Source: Aquilaria yunnanensis (taxonomy: Eukaryota > Streptophyta > Magnoliopsida > Malvales > Thymelaeaceae). From it: DNA of 64,000 nucleotides. Below the pieces are notes generated by a model, which was not told the DNA's origin, searched no databases, and saw only the letters and a list, made by a program, of their open reading frames with translations. Where the stretch lies: NCBI GenBank assembly GCA_039654915.1, contig CM077597.1, positions 88,228,001-88,292,000 of the forward strand. Direction: 5' to 3'. The position numbers were made by a program, and so were the translations under genes. Shown here piece after piece: positions 10,663 to 22,485 of this stretch. Position 1 is the first letter of the stretch; every line of letters starts with the position of its first letter.

Positions 10663-12084
10663 CTAGGACTGGTTGAAATTCTTGAAAAAGGAGTGAGTGT
10701 TGCACAGCTTCCTGAGGGCTATCATAAGAACTTGGTGGAGCTTACCAAAAGAATAATCTTTAAGAGCTTGTCCACTCTGCTGTATGATGCGAAGAGCTTC
10801 CTGGCCAATTGAATCTGGCACAGAATTTAAGTACGCCTGCTTCAGGTTGTTATCAGCTTCATAGCCGATGCAGATAAGGTAGAAGCGTCTGAGCATACTT
10901 TCATAGTGCTTCTCAAGATCTTTTCGGTTGTATGAGCAGCACTTCATTTTGAAGAATTCTTCTCTAGCTATATCCAGAAGAGCTTTTGGTTCACCAATGA
11001 ATTCTTTGTATAGCTTGAGAACGAACTCTGTAGTTGTTGGTGTCTGGGCTAATTCAAGCTGGCGGTATTCTCCAATACTCATGAACCAGTGTTTGAGGAT
11101 ACCGGACATACCAGTAATGAAGGCACAGTTGACCTTCAGATGAGTAGCACCTTCTCGTTGTAATTGGGTGAGACACCAGGCATGAAATTCAAGAAACTTC
11201 TCATGCCACTTGGCTGTTGGAATTCCTTCAAGAGATAATATAACATTTAGTGAAGGAGGTTGCCAAACAGGGTCAAGATTTATCACCGGAGGGTCTTCAT
11301 CCATTTGGACAAAGGGTTGTTGAGGAGGACCAGGTGGTGGTCCAGGAGGAGGTCCTGGCGGTGGAGCTGGAGGTGGTTGTTGCTGAGGCGGAGGTTGAGT
11401 TTGTTGTGTTCTAGCATCTGTTGTCGTTGACTCGGCTGGTTGAGCATGGCTAGTAGCTCCTTGGGCCATATAAACTTGAGCGTCAGAGGAAGAAGTTGAG
11501 AAGGAATCATCTTCTTCATATTCGCTTGAGGAAGTGAAGCTTAAGTCTTGTTGGGCCGCGTAGGCAGAAGGAGAACTAGGCTTCTGTATCTGTTGGTCAA
11601 GAAATCCAAGAATAGGATTGGACTGGACCATCCATGTCTGGTGTGAAGGTTCTTGGATCTTGATGGGCTTTTGAGGATAAGTTGGGCCTTTCTGTTTTCT
11701 ATCTGGAATAGGAGTTTGGGCCGGAGTATAACTGGACCAGGTAGGAGAGCTGGGCCAAGTAGGTTGAGGCCTGGGAGGCTGATAGGATGGTTTAGAAAGG
11801 AGAGCTGGTAGAGGTTTAAAGATACCTCTAGAAGAAGGAGGAGGAGGATGGTAGGCTGGGCTTGGGCTTGTTCTGAATGGGTCAGGCGAATGGAATATTG
11901 AGGAAAAAGATTCAGGATACTTAGGCTGTTGTTGCTGGGCCTGAAGATGCCTGAGCTGTTCCTTTAAGTGTTGGATCTCCTGTTCTTGGGCCGTAGAGTT
12001 TTCATGTCGGGCTATAAGGCCAAGAATCTCCTGATGGAAGTAGTTGATCCGTTGCTGACACTGTGTTAATGGATCAATGATCAT
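10663..12084 (-). pseudogene. Caulimoviridae-like coat protein region, 473-codon frame
   Basis: Minus-strand frame of 473 codons. The N-terminal part is Gln/Pro-rich with a short coiled-coil-like start and a proline-glycine run (PPPGPPPGPPPGPP). From about residue 270 a conserved domain follows (VWQPPSLNVILSLEGIP; KWHEKFLEFHAWC; ALLDIAREEFFKMKC) that I take as the capsid domain, because the zinc knuckle and protease lie directly downstream. A TAG ends the frame at 10663. A second stop and a frame change separate it from the zinc knuckle, so it cannot give an intact polyprotein. No movement protein was found upstream. Confidence 0.7.
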
Positions 12085-12269
12085 CTGACCTTAAATAAAA
12101 AAAAATATACTGAAGCCCCTTATTAATTATAAAACTTACAGATAGGTATCTAACTTTAATTTTTCTACAATTATATCACATATCCAAGTACCCAATAAAT
12201 TTTTTTAAAATTTTAAGGGGGGCAATTGCCCCCTCCCGCCCCTGAATAGATACGCCCTGCGTGCCCCTA

Positions 12270-13016
12270 AATTTCTTGCAAATTATGTGTGTGTGTGTCT
12301 CTCTCTCTCTATATATATATGCATGTATGTATGTATGTTAAAATAAAGCTAAATAAACTGTATTATTTCTAATTTAATTTTTTAATATTTTAATATTTTT
12401 AAAATAAAGTCTGATTCCTCCTATTCTAAAATGCTAGCTTTACCCCTAGAATATCTACCAAAATTTTTTTCATGGTATGCAAAGATTGCCTCAATTTTGT
12501 CATGACAGTGTACTGCAATGATTTTGTCTCGATCTCCATTATGATAATATCTATTGTGGGAGCTGCGACAATTTATATCGTACCAACAAGTCATGATTAC
12601 AATCAAGGCAAACCTTTTTTTAACAGTTTTTTGGTAAAATGATAATGTTTTGTTTAAATTAATATAGTATATTAATACACTCTAAAATAAGGAAGATAAA
12701 TACAATCTAAAAAAAATACAAAATACATAATTAGAGGAGGTTATAATGGTCATTAAGGCCTTGCTTCAAGTCTAGAAGGGCCAGTCTCTCTTTCCTCTGC
12801 ATTTTCCACAGCATGGATTATGGCTGAACAATAAAAATGCAGATAGAAGGAGATGAAGATGAAGCAGCGAGAACCGTAAGTGAAATTCCAGTGAAGGCCC
12901 AAAAAATGATTCACCCAATAGCAGCACTCTGCAGGCAGAGTTCACTGTGAATTGACAGACCATTAAAGAGCAGATTTCTGCACTGTGAATTGACGTCCAA
13001 GTGACTCTAGTGACTG
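12270..13016. other. End of duplicated flank and 3' side of S-domain kinase copy 2
   Basis: 12420-12735 is collinear with 18205-18535, for example GACAATTTATATCGTA/TACAATTTATATCGTA and AAGGAAGATAAATACAATCTAA, marking the far end of the duplicated flank. 12290-12345 is simple sequence (TG, TC and TA runs, TATG repeats). 12736-13016 is the 3' untranslated and downstream side of the minus-strand kinase gene. No separate gene is seen. Confidence 0.6.
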
Positions 13017-16000
13017 CTATCGAGCAGTTAACAATGTGATGCTCAGCTCGTTTGTAGAACGAGAATCGGCCTTGGTGGATGAAGTATCTGTTTCGAAAAC
13101 TTCCCTTTCGGTGAAGAAACCGGGCTCTTTAGCCTGAGGCATGCCAATCTCACTAGTAAGCATGAGCACCACAGTTGCCATCGTTGGCCTGTCCTCAGGA
13201 TTTTGCTGCACACACAAGAGCCCCACATGGATTGATCTCAGGACTTGTTGTGGTTCAGTGCAGGTCTCAGCCAAATCTTCATCAACCAGCTCCATGGCCC
13301 TCCCTTCTCTATATAAGATCCAAGCCTAAGCAATTTTGAAGACAAATCTATGTCAGTGAATTTCAGTTTTGATTTTGGCTGTTGCAAGTTATTGGGTTTT
13401 AGAAAGTGATTCTGATCTTCTATCAAATCTAATGTTACTCTCTGGATACCTACATGACCGAGAAGGTTGTGCTTGTGGTCGGGGGTGGAGAATCCTCGGT
13501 TTCTCTTTCCACTGAGGATCTCTAAGACCAGCACACCAAAGCTAAAAACATCTGATTTTGTTGAGAAAAGGCCATCTATTTGATACTCTGGGGACATGTA
13601 GCCACTGCAAGAAATCATGTAGTAGTTAAATCAGTTTTAGGCAGGTGAAATGGACCTGGTAAAGATGGATCATTAAAGATAGGGGTCATACTATGTGCCA
13701 ACCACCCTTTTTGTGTTTGCTGCCGTTTCATTCTCCCCAAAACTTCTTGCCATGCCAAAGTCAGATATTTTTGCATTCATCTCACGGTCTAGCAGTATAT
13801 TGCTGGCCTTTAGGTCTCTATGAATGATTCTTAGTCTTGAATCTTGATGAAGGTAAAGAAGTCCTCTAGCGATCCCATTTATAATGTTGAAGCGCTTTGG
13901 CCAGTCGAGCAATTTTTGTCTATTAGGATCTGTCCATATTATGTCAGTAATCAATTTATCAGGCATATATCAAGGAACTGACTAGGTATGCCAATATGAT
14001 ATCTATATAGATTCATACCAAAAATAAAAAAGTCCAAGCTTTGGTTAGGCATCAATTCATAGATCAACATCTGTTCTCCATACTGAATACAGCACCCCAG
14101 AAGCTTCACCAGATTTCGATGCTGTAATTTGGCAATGTATGAGACTTCATTTGTGAATTCATCGAGCCCTTGCCTGGACTTCCCTGAAGGCCTCTTGACT
14201 GCTATTTCTTGTCCATCCCTTAGTACCCCCTGCAAAAGAGATAATAGAAATGCTTGTGAGATTGAGATAAATTTACCTTTTGTTTTTATTATTTGTTCTT
14301 GTAATACCTTGTAAACCGGACCATAACCACCCTCTCCAAGCTTGTTGCTCTCATAGAAGCTATCTGTAGCATCAATGATAGCATCCAGCTCGAACAAAGG
14401 TAAATCTAAATCTTTCTTCCTGTTTTCGTTCCTATGATAACTTGGCTCTACCATTGCACTCTGCCCTGTTGAAATGGATATAAAATTGGTTATAGCATTT
14501 GCATTTTGTGTGTCTCTTTACATAAACTTTTGAAGAGACCAGAACCATTCTTTGTTACCTGCTCTCTTTAGCTTCCTCCTCTTCAAAATGTGCCTAGTAA
14601 AGCATATGCCTAGGACAACTATGCAGAAGCTCAAAACAGGTATGACTATGAGCTTCACTTGCTTCCTCCCAGAATCTCCATTGTCTGTGTTTACACATTA
14701 AAAGCACACAGAATTAGGCCAAGTTGTTGGAAACATTAGTGCATCACTTTGCATTACTAACTGATGCTTATCTTTGTCAGGATGCTAACTAAATTTTCTC
14801 GTTTCTCTACTAAGCATGAGTGGCTAAAGAAAGATTGAAAAGTTCGTGATGAAATGGATTCCTATACGGGTTTGAAACAGATGGTAGAAGGTACATCATA
14901 AAAGGATGTGATTTCTTACCAATGTCTGAGGCAGCAAGCCTTATGTAGATGTCTTCTCCATTTTCTGCATACTCTCTGATATCAACCAGCTCATCCAACC
15001 ATAACAAGCAACCGCTTCCACCTCCACTAACATTTAAATTTGCGTAAGCTGTGCATGAGCAATTCCTCAGGCAGACCCTTTCGCATTCTTTAAGGTCCAT
15101 GGTTCTGTTGAACCAAGCTTTCGTTGTATCGGGTAGTTTTATGCTTTTTATTTTCTGGAAGCCCTGCCCTTTGCCACATTCAACTTCAGTCTTTCTAACA
15201 CATCCACTGTTCCAATCACCCGTTGCCCATTCCCCAGGATTCCTCGGAACAAAGCCTCTCAGACATCCACAAGGCGGGGAGTTGTTAATGTTACAGCTTC
15301 CATAAGGTCCACACAGAGAATACCTATCACAGTTGTCCATCTGTGCTGTTAAGTAGAGGTTCCAGTCGCGAGTTCGGTCACTCCAAGTGACACGCTGAAG
15401 AATTCCTTCTGAGTTCAGTATCATCCTGGAAACAACTGAATTGTTAATCAACTGATACCTGTAGAAGACCTCATTCTCATTGTAAACAAACTCAAATGCA
15501 TATATCTGGTTGCTCCTCAAACTCGGCATCCCACTAAACCTTTCACCATTCCAAGGACCAGACCGGAATTGTATAACCGAATTCCTTCTCAGCATTATCT
15601 GTGGATATCCACCAATCTCAAACCTGTTTGTGTACTCTCCTAGAGAAGGATCATGAGGGCTTCTCCAAGCTGTTAAGTAGTTATCATGCCCTGTGACCAA
15701 ATTCCTCCCAAACTTAACTCCTGGCAAGAACGTGTCACCAATGTGATCGAAACTCTGCCACAAAACATTCTCTTCGCCATTACCATCCCCATCTCTGACA
15801 ACCAAGTTCCCTGTGTCCAGAAGCTGAGCAACTGGACTGATTTGTCCTGTTGTTCCATGCAAGTCAGAAGACCATATGGTGCCATTTGTTCCATTTAAGA
15901 CGACCAAAATTCCCCGGTCTGTCAACCTAAAGGTCCCGGATGAATTATCCAATGGGATCTCTCTGTTGGCTACCCAAACCACTGTTTCTGGTGATCTCCT

Positions 16001-16195
16001 GTACCATATGCCTACGTACCTTCTGTTGGAGCTTCCTCTCCTGAAAAATCCCAGTTCGAAGTTTTCTCCTGCTGAAACAATTGTGCTGCCATCTCTTAGT
16101 GATTCATTTGGAGCTAGAGTGTCTGCAGAATTGGAGAGCAGAACTGTGGAGGAAAGGAAGCAGGCGATGAAAAGGAATATTACTGGTCTCATCAT
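13017..16195 (-). CDS. G-type lectin S-receptor-like serine/threonine kinase, copy 2 (complete, 7 exons)
   Basis: Exons on the minus strand: 16195-14920, 14684-14559, 14465-14308, 14229-14019, 13929-13692, 13604-13454 and 13325-13017, all with GT..AG introns. Their sum is 2,469 bases, a predicted 822 residues without internal stops. Order: signal peptide; B-lectin ([19 protein letters not shown]); S-locus domain ([14 protein letters not shown]); EGF-like cysteines; PAN ([11 protein letters not shown]); transmembrane about 437-454; kinase. Kinase motifs are intact: GEGGYG at 511-516, Lys532 in [11 protein letters not shown] with Asp629, DFG at 647-649, GYMSPEY, and the C-terminal tail ending [11 protein letters not shown]. 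The family consists of plasma-membrane receptor kinases in defence or self-recognition; ligand unknown. An ATG 48 bases upstream (16243) is in frame, but copy 1 and the signal peptide position favour 16195. Confidence 0.92.
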
Positions 16196-17464
16196 GGATG
16201 TTTGTTTCCTTTGTTTTAAGCTGTCTCTTTTCTTCCCTGGCAAATGTGATGCACAAATTTATTTTTTTTTTATGAAATAAATGGGAATCCCTCCAGGCTG
16301 CGAATTTGACTATTCTATTTTTTTATTTTTTGGTTGGTAGGTTAGTGGGCCAAGTGTCTAGAAGAGCATGACTTTGAAAATTTTAGTCCTATGGTTTTAT
16401 TTTATTTATTTCTGATTAAAAAAAAAAAGAAAGTAATTTTTTTTTTTGCAGACAATATTAAAAAAATTATTCTACAAATTTTAGTTTATTAAAAAGTATG
16501 TCAAACAGTTAAATTCTGTATGCAATTCTATACCTAATTGTTACCTGTCATATGCTACTCCTCATCCTGGATTCTTCAACACATTTCGCTTTTTTTTTAA
16601 TTAAGTTTAACATTAATTTATTTATGTTATTATTTACTAGCAAAATTTTAAAAAAGAGAAATTATAAATTTTCATTTATCATCTGTACAGAACACGTAAT
16701 TACATAAATTTTCATGGAAAAGTCAGATAAACTCTTACAGTTTCTAAATTATTGCCTTTTATTTTGTTATAGTTCATTTCCCCTTTCTTTCCTATAGTTG
16801 GCAAATTGATGCTTCTTTCATATGTTAAAACTAATCCATAAATGGTCAAAAAAGCACATTCTAAGTGGTTTAATATTCAAACCTCCAATTTCATGAGGAA
16901 TTATTATAAAATTTACAAGCAGCGCACTAGAGTCTAGGGAGCCATCTACTAGCCTTTTTGAACACCAGGGAGACCTACCCACCCCAAAATGTGAACCCAG
17001 AAGAAATGAGTGCTCAGTCCGCCGAAAACAAAAGAATGGGAGCTAAAAAGATCATAAACTAATTCCTTTAGTACTATATAAAATTCATAGGAAAAAAAAA
17101 AGCACATTTACTCAAACAGATTTCCCAAATTTTAAGCCTATATTTTCATTGACACGTGTTGCTTTAATTTCAAATTTGTATAAAGTACTTTATTTATATT
17201 AATCCATGATATCTTCTATACAATTTCTGTTAAGCAAAAATATTATATTCATTGATCAAAAAAATATTATATTCATGAAATATTTCGATATTTCTTAACG
17301 TCCCAAAATGAAAAAAGTGAAGAGTGTTAAGTTTATACCAAGAGGAAAATTAACGGAGACAAAATCTGGATGATATGAATCTTACGATATTCAAGCGTAT
17401 GATCTTAGTTAATTAGTTAATTAATCAGCAGGTCTTTTCAGCTAGCTTTCACTAAGGTATATGG

Positions 17465-17467
<3 letters not shown>
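16196..17467. repeat. 5' flank of S-domain kinase copy 2 (duplicated)
   Basis: Promoter-side sequence collinear with 1136-1735 and then 6650-7480, without the 4.9 kb interruption seen in copy 1. Poly-T and poly-A runs are common. No gene seen. Confidence 0.7.

Positions 17468-17516
<49 letters not shown>
17468..17516. repeat. TA microsatellite
   Basis: About 24 uninterrupted TA units in the copy 2 flank. The equivalent position in copy 1 (about 7480) has only a few TA units followed by 370 bases absent here, so a deletion or slippage occurred at this point. Confidence 0.95.
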
Positions 17517-17519
<3 letters not shown>

Positions 17520-17573
17520 GAGCGACATAATTGTATGATGCCAAATTTAATTACCAAAATATCATGAAAAATA

Positions 17574-17812
17574 CTCCCTCTATCTTGCAAAACTTGTTTC
17601 CTTTACTATTTACAGTAATTAATTCATAATTTTCTTTCTTTTAAAATTTTTTAATGAAAAATAAAATTTTTATATGAAAATAATACCTTAAAAACTTTAG
17701 TTTATAAATATAATTTTTTAAAATTTTTTACAATACAAGTTAATATGAATATATTTAAATAAAATTTTAGTCAAAATAGATAAAAGGGTCATTTTTTTCA
17801 AAACAGATGAAG
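17574..17812. mobile_element. Stowaway-like MITE present only in the copy 2 flank
   Basis: Starts CTCCCTCTATCTTGCAAAAC after TA and ends with a complementary GTTTTGCAAG-like/ACAGATGAAG terminus. The copy 1 flank reads straight through at 7890-7905 (CTTGAAAAACATCATTCAAG), giving an empty site. About 240 bp, AT-rich, non-coding. The ends are more diverged than those of the element at 2330. Confidence 0.6.
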
Positions 17813-18535
17813 CATTATTCAAGTGATTATTAGACAATATACTATGATTTCTCTTTTCTTTTCTTTTTTTCGGTGCAAAGAGAATGTACATATATTAAAA
17901 ACAAAAGAGGCCCTCAGGGCGGGCTACAAAAACTGGCAGCGGTGGGGTTACAAGAGGCAATACAAGAAAATACGATTAGTTTTCAAATAAGATTTGTTTT
18001 GGACAGAAAAAGTAAAGTAAAAGAAAATTTGCATTTTAAAAAATGGGAAACCAACTGAACCTTTTTTTTTACCAGTTATCATACTAGCTATGTCTGTGAA
18101 GAAGCCCTACCACTACAAGAATCTCGAGCTTGTGTCATATCAAAAACCATAGCAAAATCATAGTAAACTTGGTTTGTTTATGATTTAAGTCATCGCAAAG
18201 AAATTGTGGTAAAAAGCACAGTAATATCAGCCATGCACGACTTTTTGTGTAACAGAGCTTGCCTCGATTTCATTATGACAATGGACTGCAATGATTTTGC
18301 TTTGGTGTCTAGTGCTACGATATCTATCATGGGAGCTTCAGCTGCTACAATTTATATCGTAAAAACTTGTCACAATTATAATCAAGGCAAACCTTTTTAA
18401 CGTTTTTGTTAGTACAATGATAATGTTTTGTTTGAATTCATATATTACATTAATTATTATTATTATATTATAGAATAAGGAAGATAAATACAATCTAAAT
18501 AAATACTAAATATATAATTAAAGGGAAAAAAAATT
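17813..18535. repeat. Distal duplicated flank of copy 2
   Basis: Collinear with 7905-8335 and 12420-12735: shared blocks GAGGCYCTCAGGG, GGGGTTACAAGAGGCA, GACAATGGACTGCAATGATT/GACAGTGTACTGCAATGATT. It reads across the site where copy 1 has its 3.9 kb insertion. No gene is seen. Confidence 0.7.
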
Positions 18536-20640
18536 AAAATTCTAATCGGAACCTCACTGCTATGGCCATGGCGGTGATGGCCTATTGTTTTGTATTGCAT
18601 GTTTGAACATCCTAACTTGTCTCTATTGTAATTTCAATTTTTTTTCAAACCAACGATCGATCACAAAAAATCTAAGAGCTTCAGGCCACTTTTTGTGGCA
18701 AATATATTTGTGGCGTAGCCTAGTTGCCGCGTCAAGACGCAAGGGAGGCCCAAGCCAAAGCTGCTGACCTTGCAATAAATTAAATTTGTCAAAAATCAAC
18801 TTCATTTGACTTTGGTTGGTGGTCGAATGAATGATAGATTTATAAAGACTTCTAGGAATTTAATTTTGTAAAGATAATGTAATAGTTAGTAAATGATGTA
18901 AAGTTTTATTAAGATGTAATTAAATTAAATTACTGCGTAAAGTTTTGTAAAATCTACTTTATTTCACCAAAGAAAGAATTCACTTTTCTAAAATTGTTTT
19001 TAAGTGTAACACTATCCCTAAAATGAGTAAGTATAACTTGAATAGTACCAATAATGGATAAATGTCTTTAATAGTCCTCAACCTGTAGTTATATATATTT
19101 TTTCTTGATTAATTCCTAATTTATTAGTTGTTCTGTTTTGTCCTAAACTTATTAAAAATAGTTGATTTTGGTTTTCACTTAATAGACTTTTTTAATTTAG
19201 AATAACTGATTGATGCAGTGGCAGATCCAAATTTTTTTCGAATGGGGATCTATAACTAATTGTAATTTCATACGATATTTAAGTGATAATATTTCTCTTA
19301 TCATGCAGTCGTGGTAATATGTTATATATAGCGAAATACTGATATATTGCATAAAAATATGGTAATGTTGTGCAATATTTTGCGGTAAATCACATTTGCA
19401 TAAACTATCAACCTGTTTCGTTAATTTGACACAATATATTGCTCGCATTTTATTACATGATAATTGTATGGTACCAAATTTAATTACCACAATACCACAA
19501 ACAAACTAGATGTAATTTATGAACATTGACCGAAAATCAACTTTATTTGTTTAATAGTTAAAAAGAACTAACATTCTTGAAGAAAAATCTGACAAAAAAC
19601 TTTCATTTATAGTTCATTTGTCTAGCTTTATAAAATTAGAGATTATGGACATAGATTGGTCAGAAGGATAGTTATGCTTATATAGAATCAAAAGCCCTTC
19701 TTTAATCCCTAAATGTGTATGTTTTCACTCATTTTCCCCCTTTCACTTTTTTTGTCCCTAATTATCCCTTGAATTTTTCCATATGCTTGAAGATAAAAGA
19801 GCGTGGTGAAAACAATTTTGGATCAAATTTGAAAGAAATATAAAATTTTAGGGGCCAAAATAGGTTTTTAGCTAATAGATTAATTATTGTTTGTAGAAAG
19901 AACAGAGTGACTGTCACTCTTTATGTACCAAAATTTTCAAGAAATGTTATGAAATTTATGAAGGTCCATTATAGAATTAAAGGGGATTCAATTACTAAAT
20001 TATGTACTTATAAATAATTATTTTGAAAAAAATAAGGGGTTCATGGACACCCTTTAGAACATATACATCATTTGATATTAAATTTTAAAATCATAATCTA
20101 AACTATTTGAGAATTTTCTCTTAACAAATTTAATTGTATACTCATTTTTTAAAAAGTGAGTAAATAATTATAATCATCTATTTATCCTCTTCATGAATCA
20201 AATTTATTGCATTCATAAATGAAAAGCCACCAATTTAAATTATCTACTGATTGTTAAAAAATTAATACATAATTTAAATTTATAAAAGCTAGTTAGTGAT
20301 TATTTTAAATTAATATTTCAAAAGTTGATGTCACACCATTATTCTAGGTCAATGAATTTCATCTATTGAGGTTCTGAAATGAAACAATTTTTATAAGTTT
20401 AGAACCAAAACATAATAGATAATTGGAAAAGACTAAAAGAGAATGGTAATTAAAAGTTAGAGATTTTTTTATGAAATTTATCCTGCCAAGTATGATTTGG
20501 TGTTTCCAATAAAAACAAAAAAGAAGAAGAAGAATGGATCTGCAGTAACATTGGGCAAACAATGGGTCCCAAGGCCCATTTATACCAAAAGGCTCTAGCA
20601 CTAAACCCGTTTAGGTGAATAAAAAGAGTCATAAAGCCCA
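18536..20640. other. Intergenic, AT-rich repeats
   Basis: No gene recognised. 19214-19500 is the relative of the repeat at 7605-7905. 20340-20470 resembles 8755-8880 (AAATGAAACA, TTTATAARTTTAG, GGGACTAAAAG-like words), so fragments of the same repeat family occur in both places. The remainder is AT-rich with short frames only. Confidence 0.5.
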
Positions 20641-21114
20641 TTGGATCTATTTATTGGAAAAGTTAGCTTCCCATATCATATGCCCCAACTCTCAACTACG
20701 CTTATGAGTTCCTTTTCGAGTAACAATAAATAAATAAATAAATAAAGCACAGGCGATCACATTGTTTCTTTCGTCTCATCTTTTCAATTGGTATGTATTT
20801 GTCAGTTTCCTCCTTATTGCTTGGAAATAATTTATTTTGAAATTAGCATGAGTTTTTTTTTCCCTGCAGGAGGTTGAAGGAAAATATTTAACGCATAAAA
20901 AACGAATCAAATAAATAAATAATTGCCTTTTGCCGGCTTGAGCGGCCGGCTTGGTTTTGGGGCCACCCCTCCCTCAATGGTTTATCGATGTTCTAGCTCT
21001 TGATTTGTCCACTTCAACTCCTTACCTTCAAACCTCCCTGCAAAAAGATTTCTGAAACCTAGCAGACTAATCTGGTGCAAAGAAAGGGATCACCTAGCAA
21101 TCTCCTCCACATTT
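20641..21114. promoter_or_regulatory. Upstream region of the DUF247 gene
   Basis: About 470 bases upstream of the DUF247 start. It contains a short TAAA repeat (20727-20745), a GC-rich pocket (CCGGCTTGAGCGGCCGGC near 20935) and pyrimidine-rich sequence near 20960-21050. No TATA box could be assigned with confidence. Confidence 0.3.
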
Positions 21115-22485
21115 ATGGAAGCCAGTTCGAATTCGTAAGCTCTCTATAAGCCGTTGAAGTTCAAAGTTTTGGTCAACTATATAGTTGTTCAAAGAATTAG
21201 TCATTACACAAATACCTTTTTTGTTGCAGAAGTAACCACGGCAACAGCAATGATACAGCAGTTGATATCCCAGAAGATGATCTGGATCCTCATTGTTGCA
21301 TCTACAGAGTTCCGAAAAGGCTTCGAGAAGTAAACCTAGATGCTTATGTGCCGCAATTGGTCTCAATTGGCCCTCTCCATCATGGGGAGAAGGAGCTGGC
21401 TAATATGGAGAAGCAGAAGAGGAGGTATCTGCAGAAATTCCAGAATCGAATGGCGACCAGTCGTCCTGACGCATTGGATCTTTTCCGGTCCTTCATTGGA
21501 GAGAAGGAGAGAGATATCCGGAATTGTTATGCCGAATTCCCGTCGAACGAAGGGTTTGAATCTCAGGCGTTTGTGGAGATGGTGCTCAACGATTCTGTGT
21601 TTGTCATTGAGCTATTCTTGAGGAACTTTGAGAAAGAGGAGAACGATTTCTTGCTCAACAAGCAATGGCTTGCCAAAGGTCTGTGGAGAGACTTGATACT
21701 TTTGGAGAACCAAATTCCATACTTTGTGATTGATGGTCTATACAAAATAGTTTTCCCTCCCGAAAACAATACCTTACCTTCATTTCTGAGGCTGGCTTGC
21801 TCATACATGAGGATTGACCCTAAAGAAATCTCTGGCGAAGAGACGATTAAGACATCTTACCGACATGGAGAGGCAAAGACTAGTTCGAAAGGTTAAGTCT
21901 ATAAACGCTTCAATCTTGGTCTCCAAACAATACACAGAGAATTTATACAGTGCATCTGTATTGCATGAAGCTGGTGTAAAGTTTCAGGCCGTTCGAGATC
22001 CGAGCTTGTTGGACATCAAATTCGAGAACAGAAAGCTTCACATCCCGACCATCACATTTCTTCAGAGCTCAGAAGTTTACTTCCGAAATTTGATGGCATT
22101 GGAGCAATGCCACTACCAGGACGAAGCCTTCGTGTGTGGATATTTCGATTTCATGAACTACCTCATTAACAGTGAGCAAGATGTGAGGTTACTTGTGGGG
22201 AAAGGAATTGTTGTTAACACATTGGGGAGCCCTACAGCTGTGATAGATATGATTGACAAGCTTCGTAGAGGGATAGTTCAAGTTCCTCTTTATTATCGGA
22301 AAATGGGGAGGGATTTGAATAGGTTCCATGATGGGTTTTGGAACCGTAGCATGGCCAACTTGAGACATGTTTATTTCAGTAATCTTTGGAGAGGAACTGC
22401 AACTGTTGCTGCCTTCATTGTGGTGTTGCTCACCATTGTTCAAACTGGACTCGCAATTTTGGATCGAGTTCGCCCGACTGGTTGA
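21115..22485 (+). pseudogene. DUF247 family membrane protein with a one-base frameshift
   Basis: Exon 1 is 21115-21134 (start ATGGAAGCC; donor GTAAGC). Exon 2 begins at 21230 after TTGTTGCAG and ends at 22485. The protein shows DUF247 hallmarks: CCIYRVPKRLR, VPQLVSIGPLHHGEKEL, EMVLNDSVFVIELF, LENQIPYFVIDGLY, then LHEAGVKFQ, PTITFLQSSEVYFRNLMALEQC, and a C-terminal membrane segment (ATVAAFIVVLLTIVQTGLAIL). The first frame stops at 21896 and the second half lies one frame later. The switch is around 21845-21855 and needs one extra base. Without it the length would be about 424 residues, normal for the family. DUF247 proteins are plant plasma-membrane proteins of poorly known function; some control self-incompatibility in grasses. 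A sequencing error would make the gene intact. Confidence 0.85.

Larger units (their letters stand above)
8360..12269. mobile_element. Insertion in the copy 1 flank bounded by AGGGG/AGGGCGTA inverted termini, carrying pararetrovirus-like genes
   Basis: The left border has AGGGGTGCCC and AGGGCGTAACCAG. The right border, read on the minus strand, has AGGGGCACGC and AGGGCGTATC. The corresponding place in the copy 2 flank (about 18230) has none of this 3.9 kb. A perfect GGGGGCAATTGCCCCC palindrome lies at 12218-12233. Between AT-rich borders (8400-8880 and 12100-12250) sit the minus-strand virus-like frames described separately. Either a DNA-transposon-like repeat received the viral sequence, or the viral insertion brought such borders with it. 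Confidence 0.5.

Noticed and set aside
16196..16243. Sixteen-residue N-terminal extension of S-domain kinase copy 2
   Set aside because: Copy 1 has a stop codon in this stretch, and the signal peptide begins at the inner Met, so 16195 is the better start.
15051..16280. Plus-strand frames of 70-134 codons, with similar ones at 42-1202
   Set aside because: Antisense shadows of S-domain kinase exon 1. Their conservation between copies only reflects conservation of the real gene.
18110..18320. CACTACAAGAAT at 18115 as a CACTA transposon end
   Set aside because: No matching inverted terminus nearby; the copy 1 version reads CACTATAAAAAT. Could be chance.
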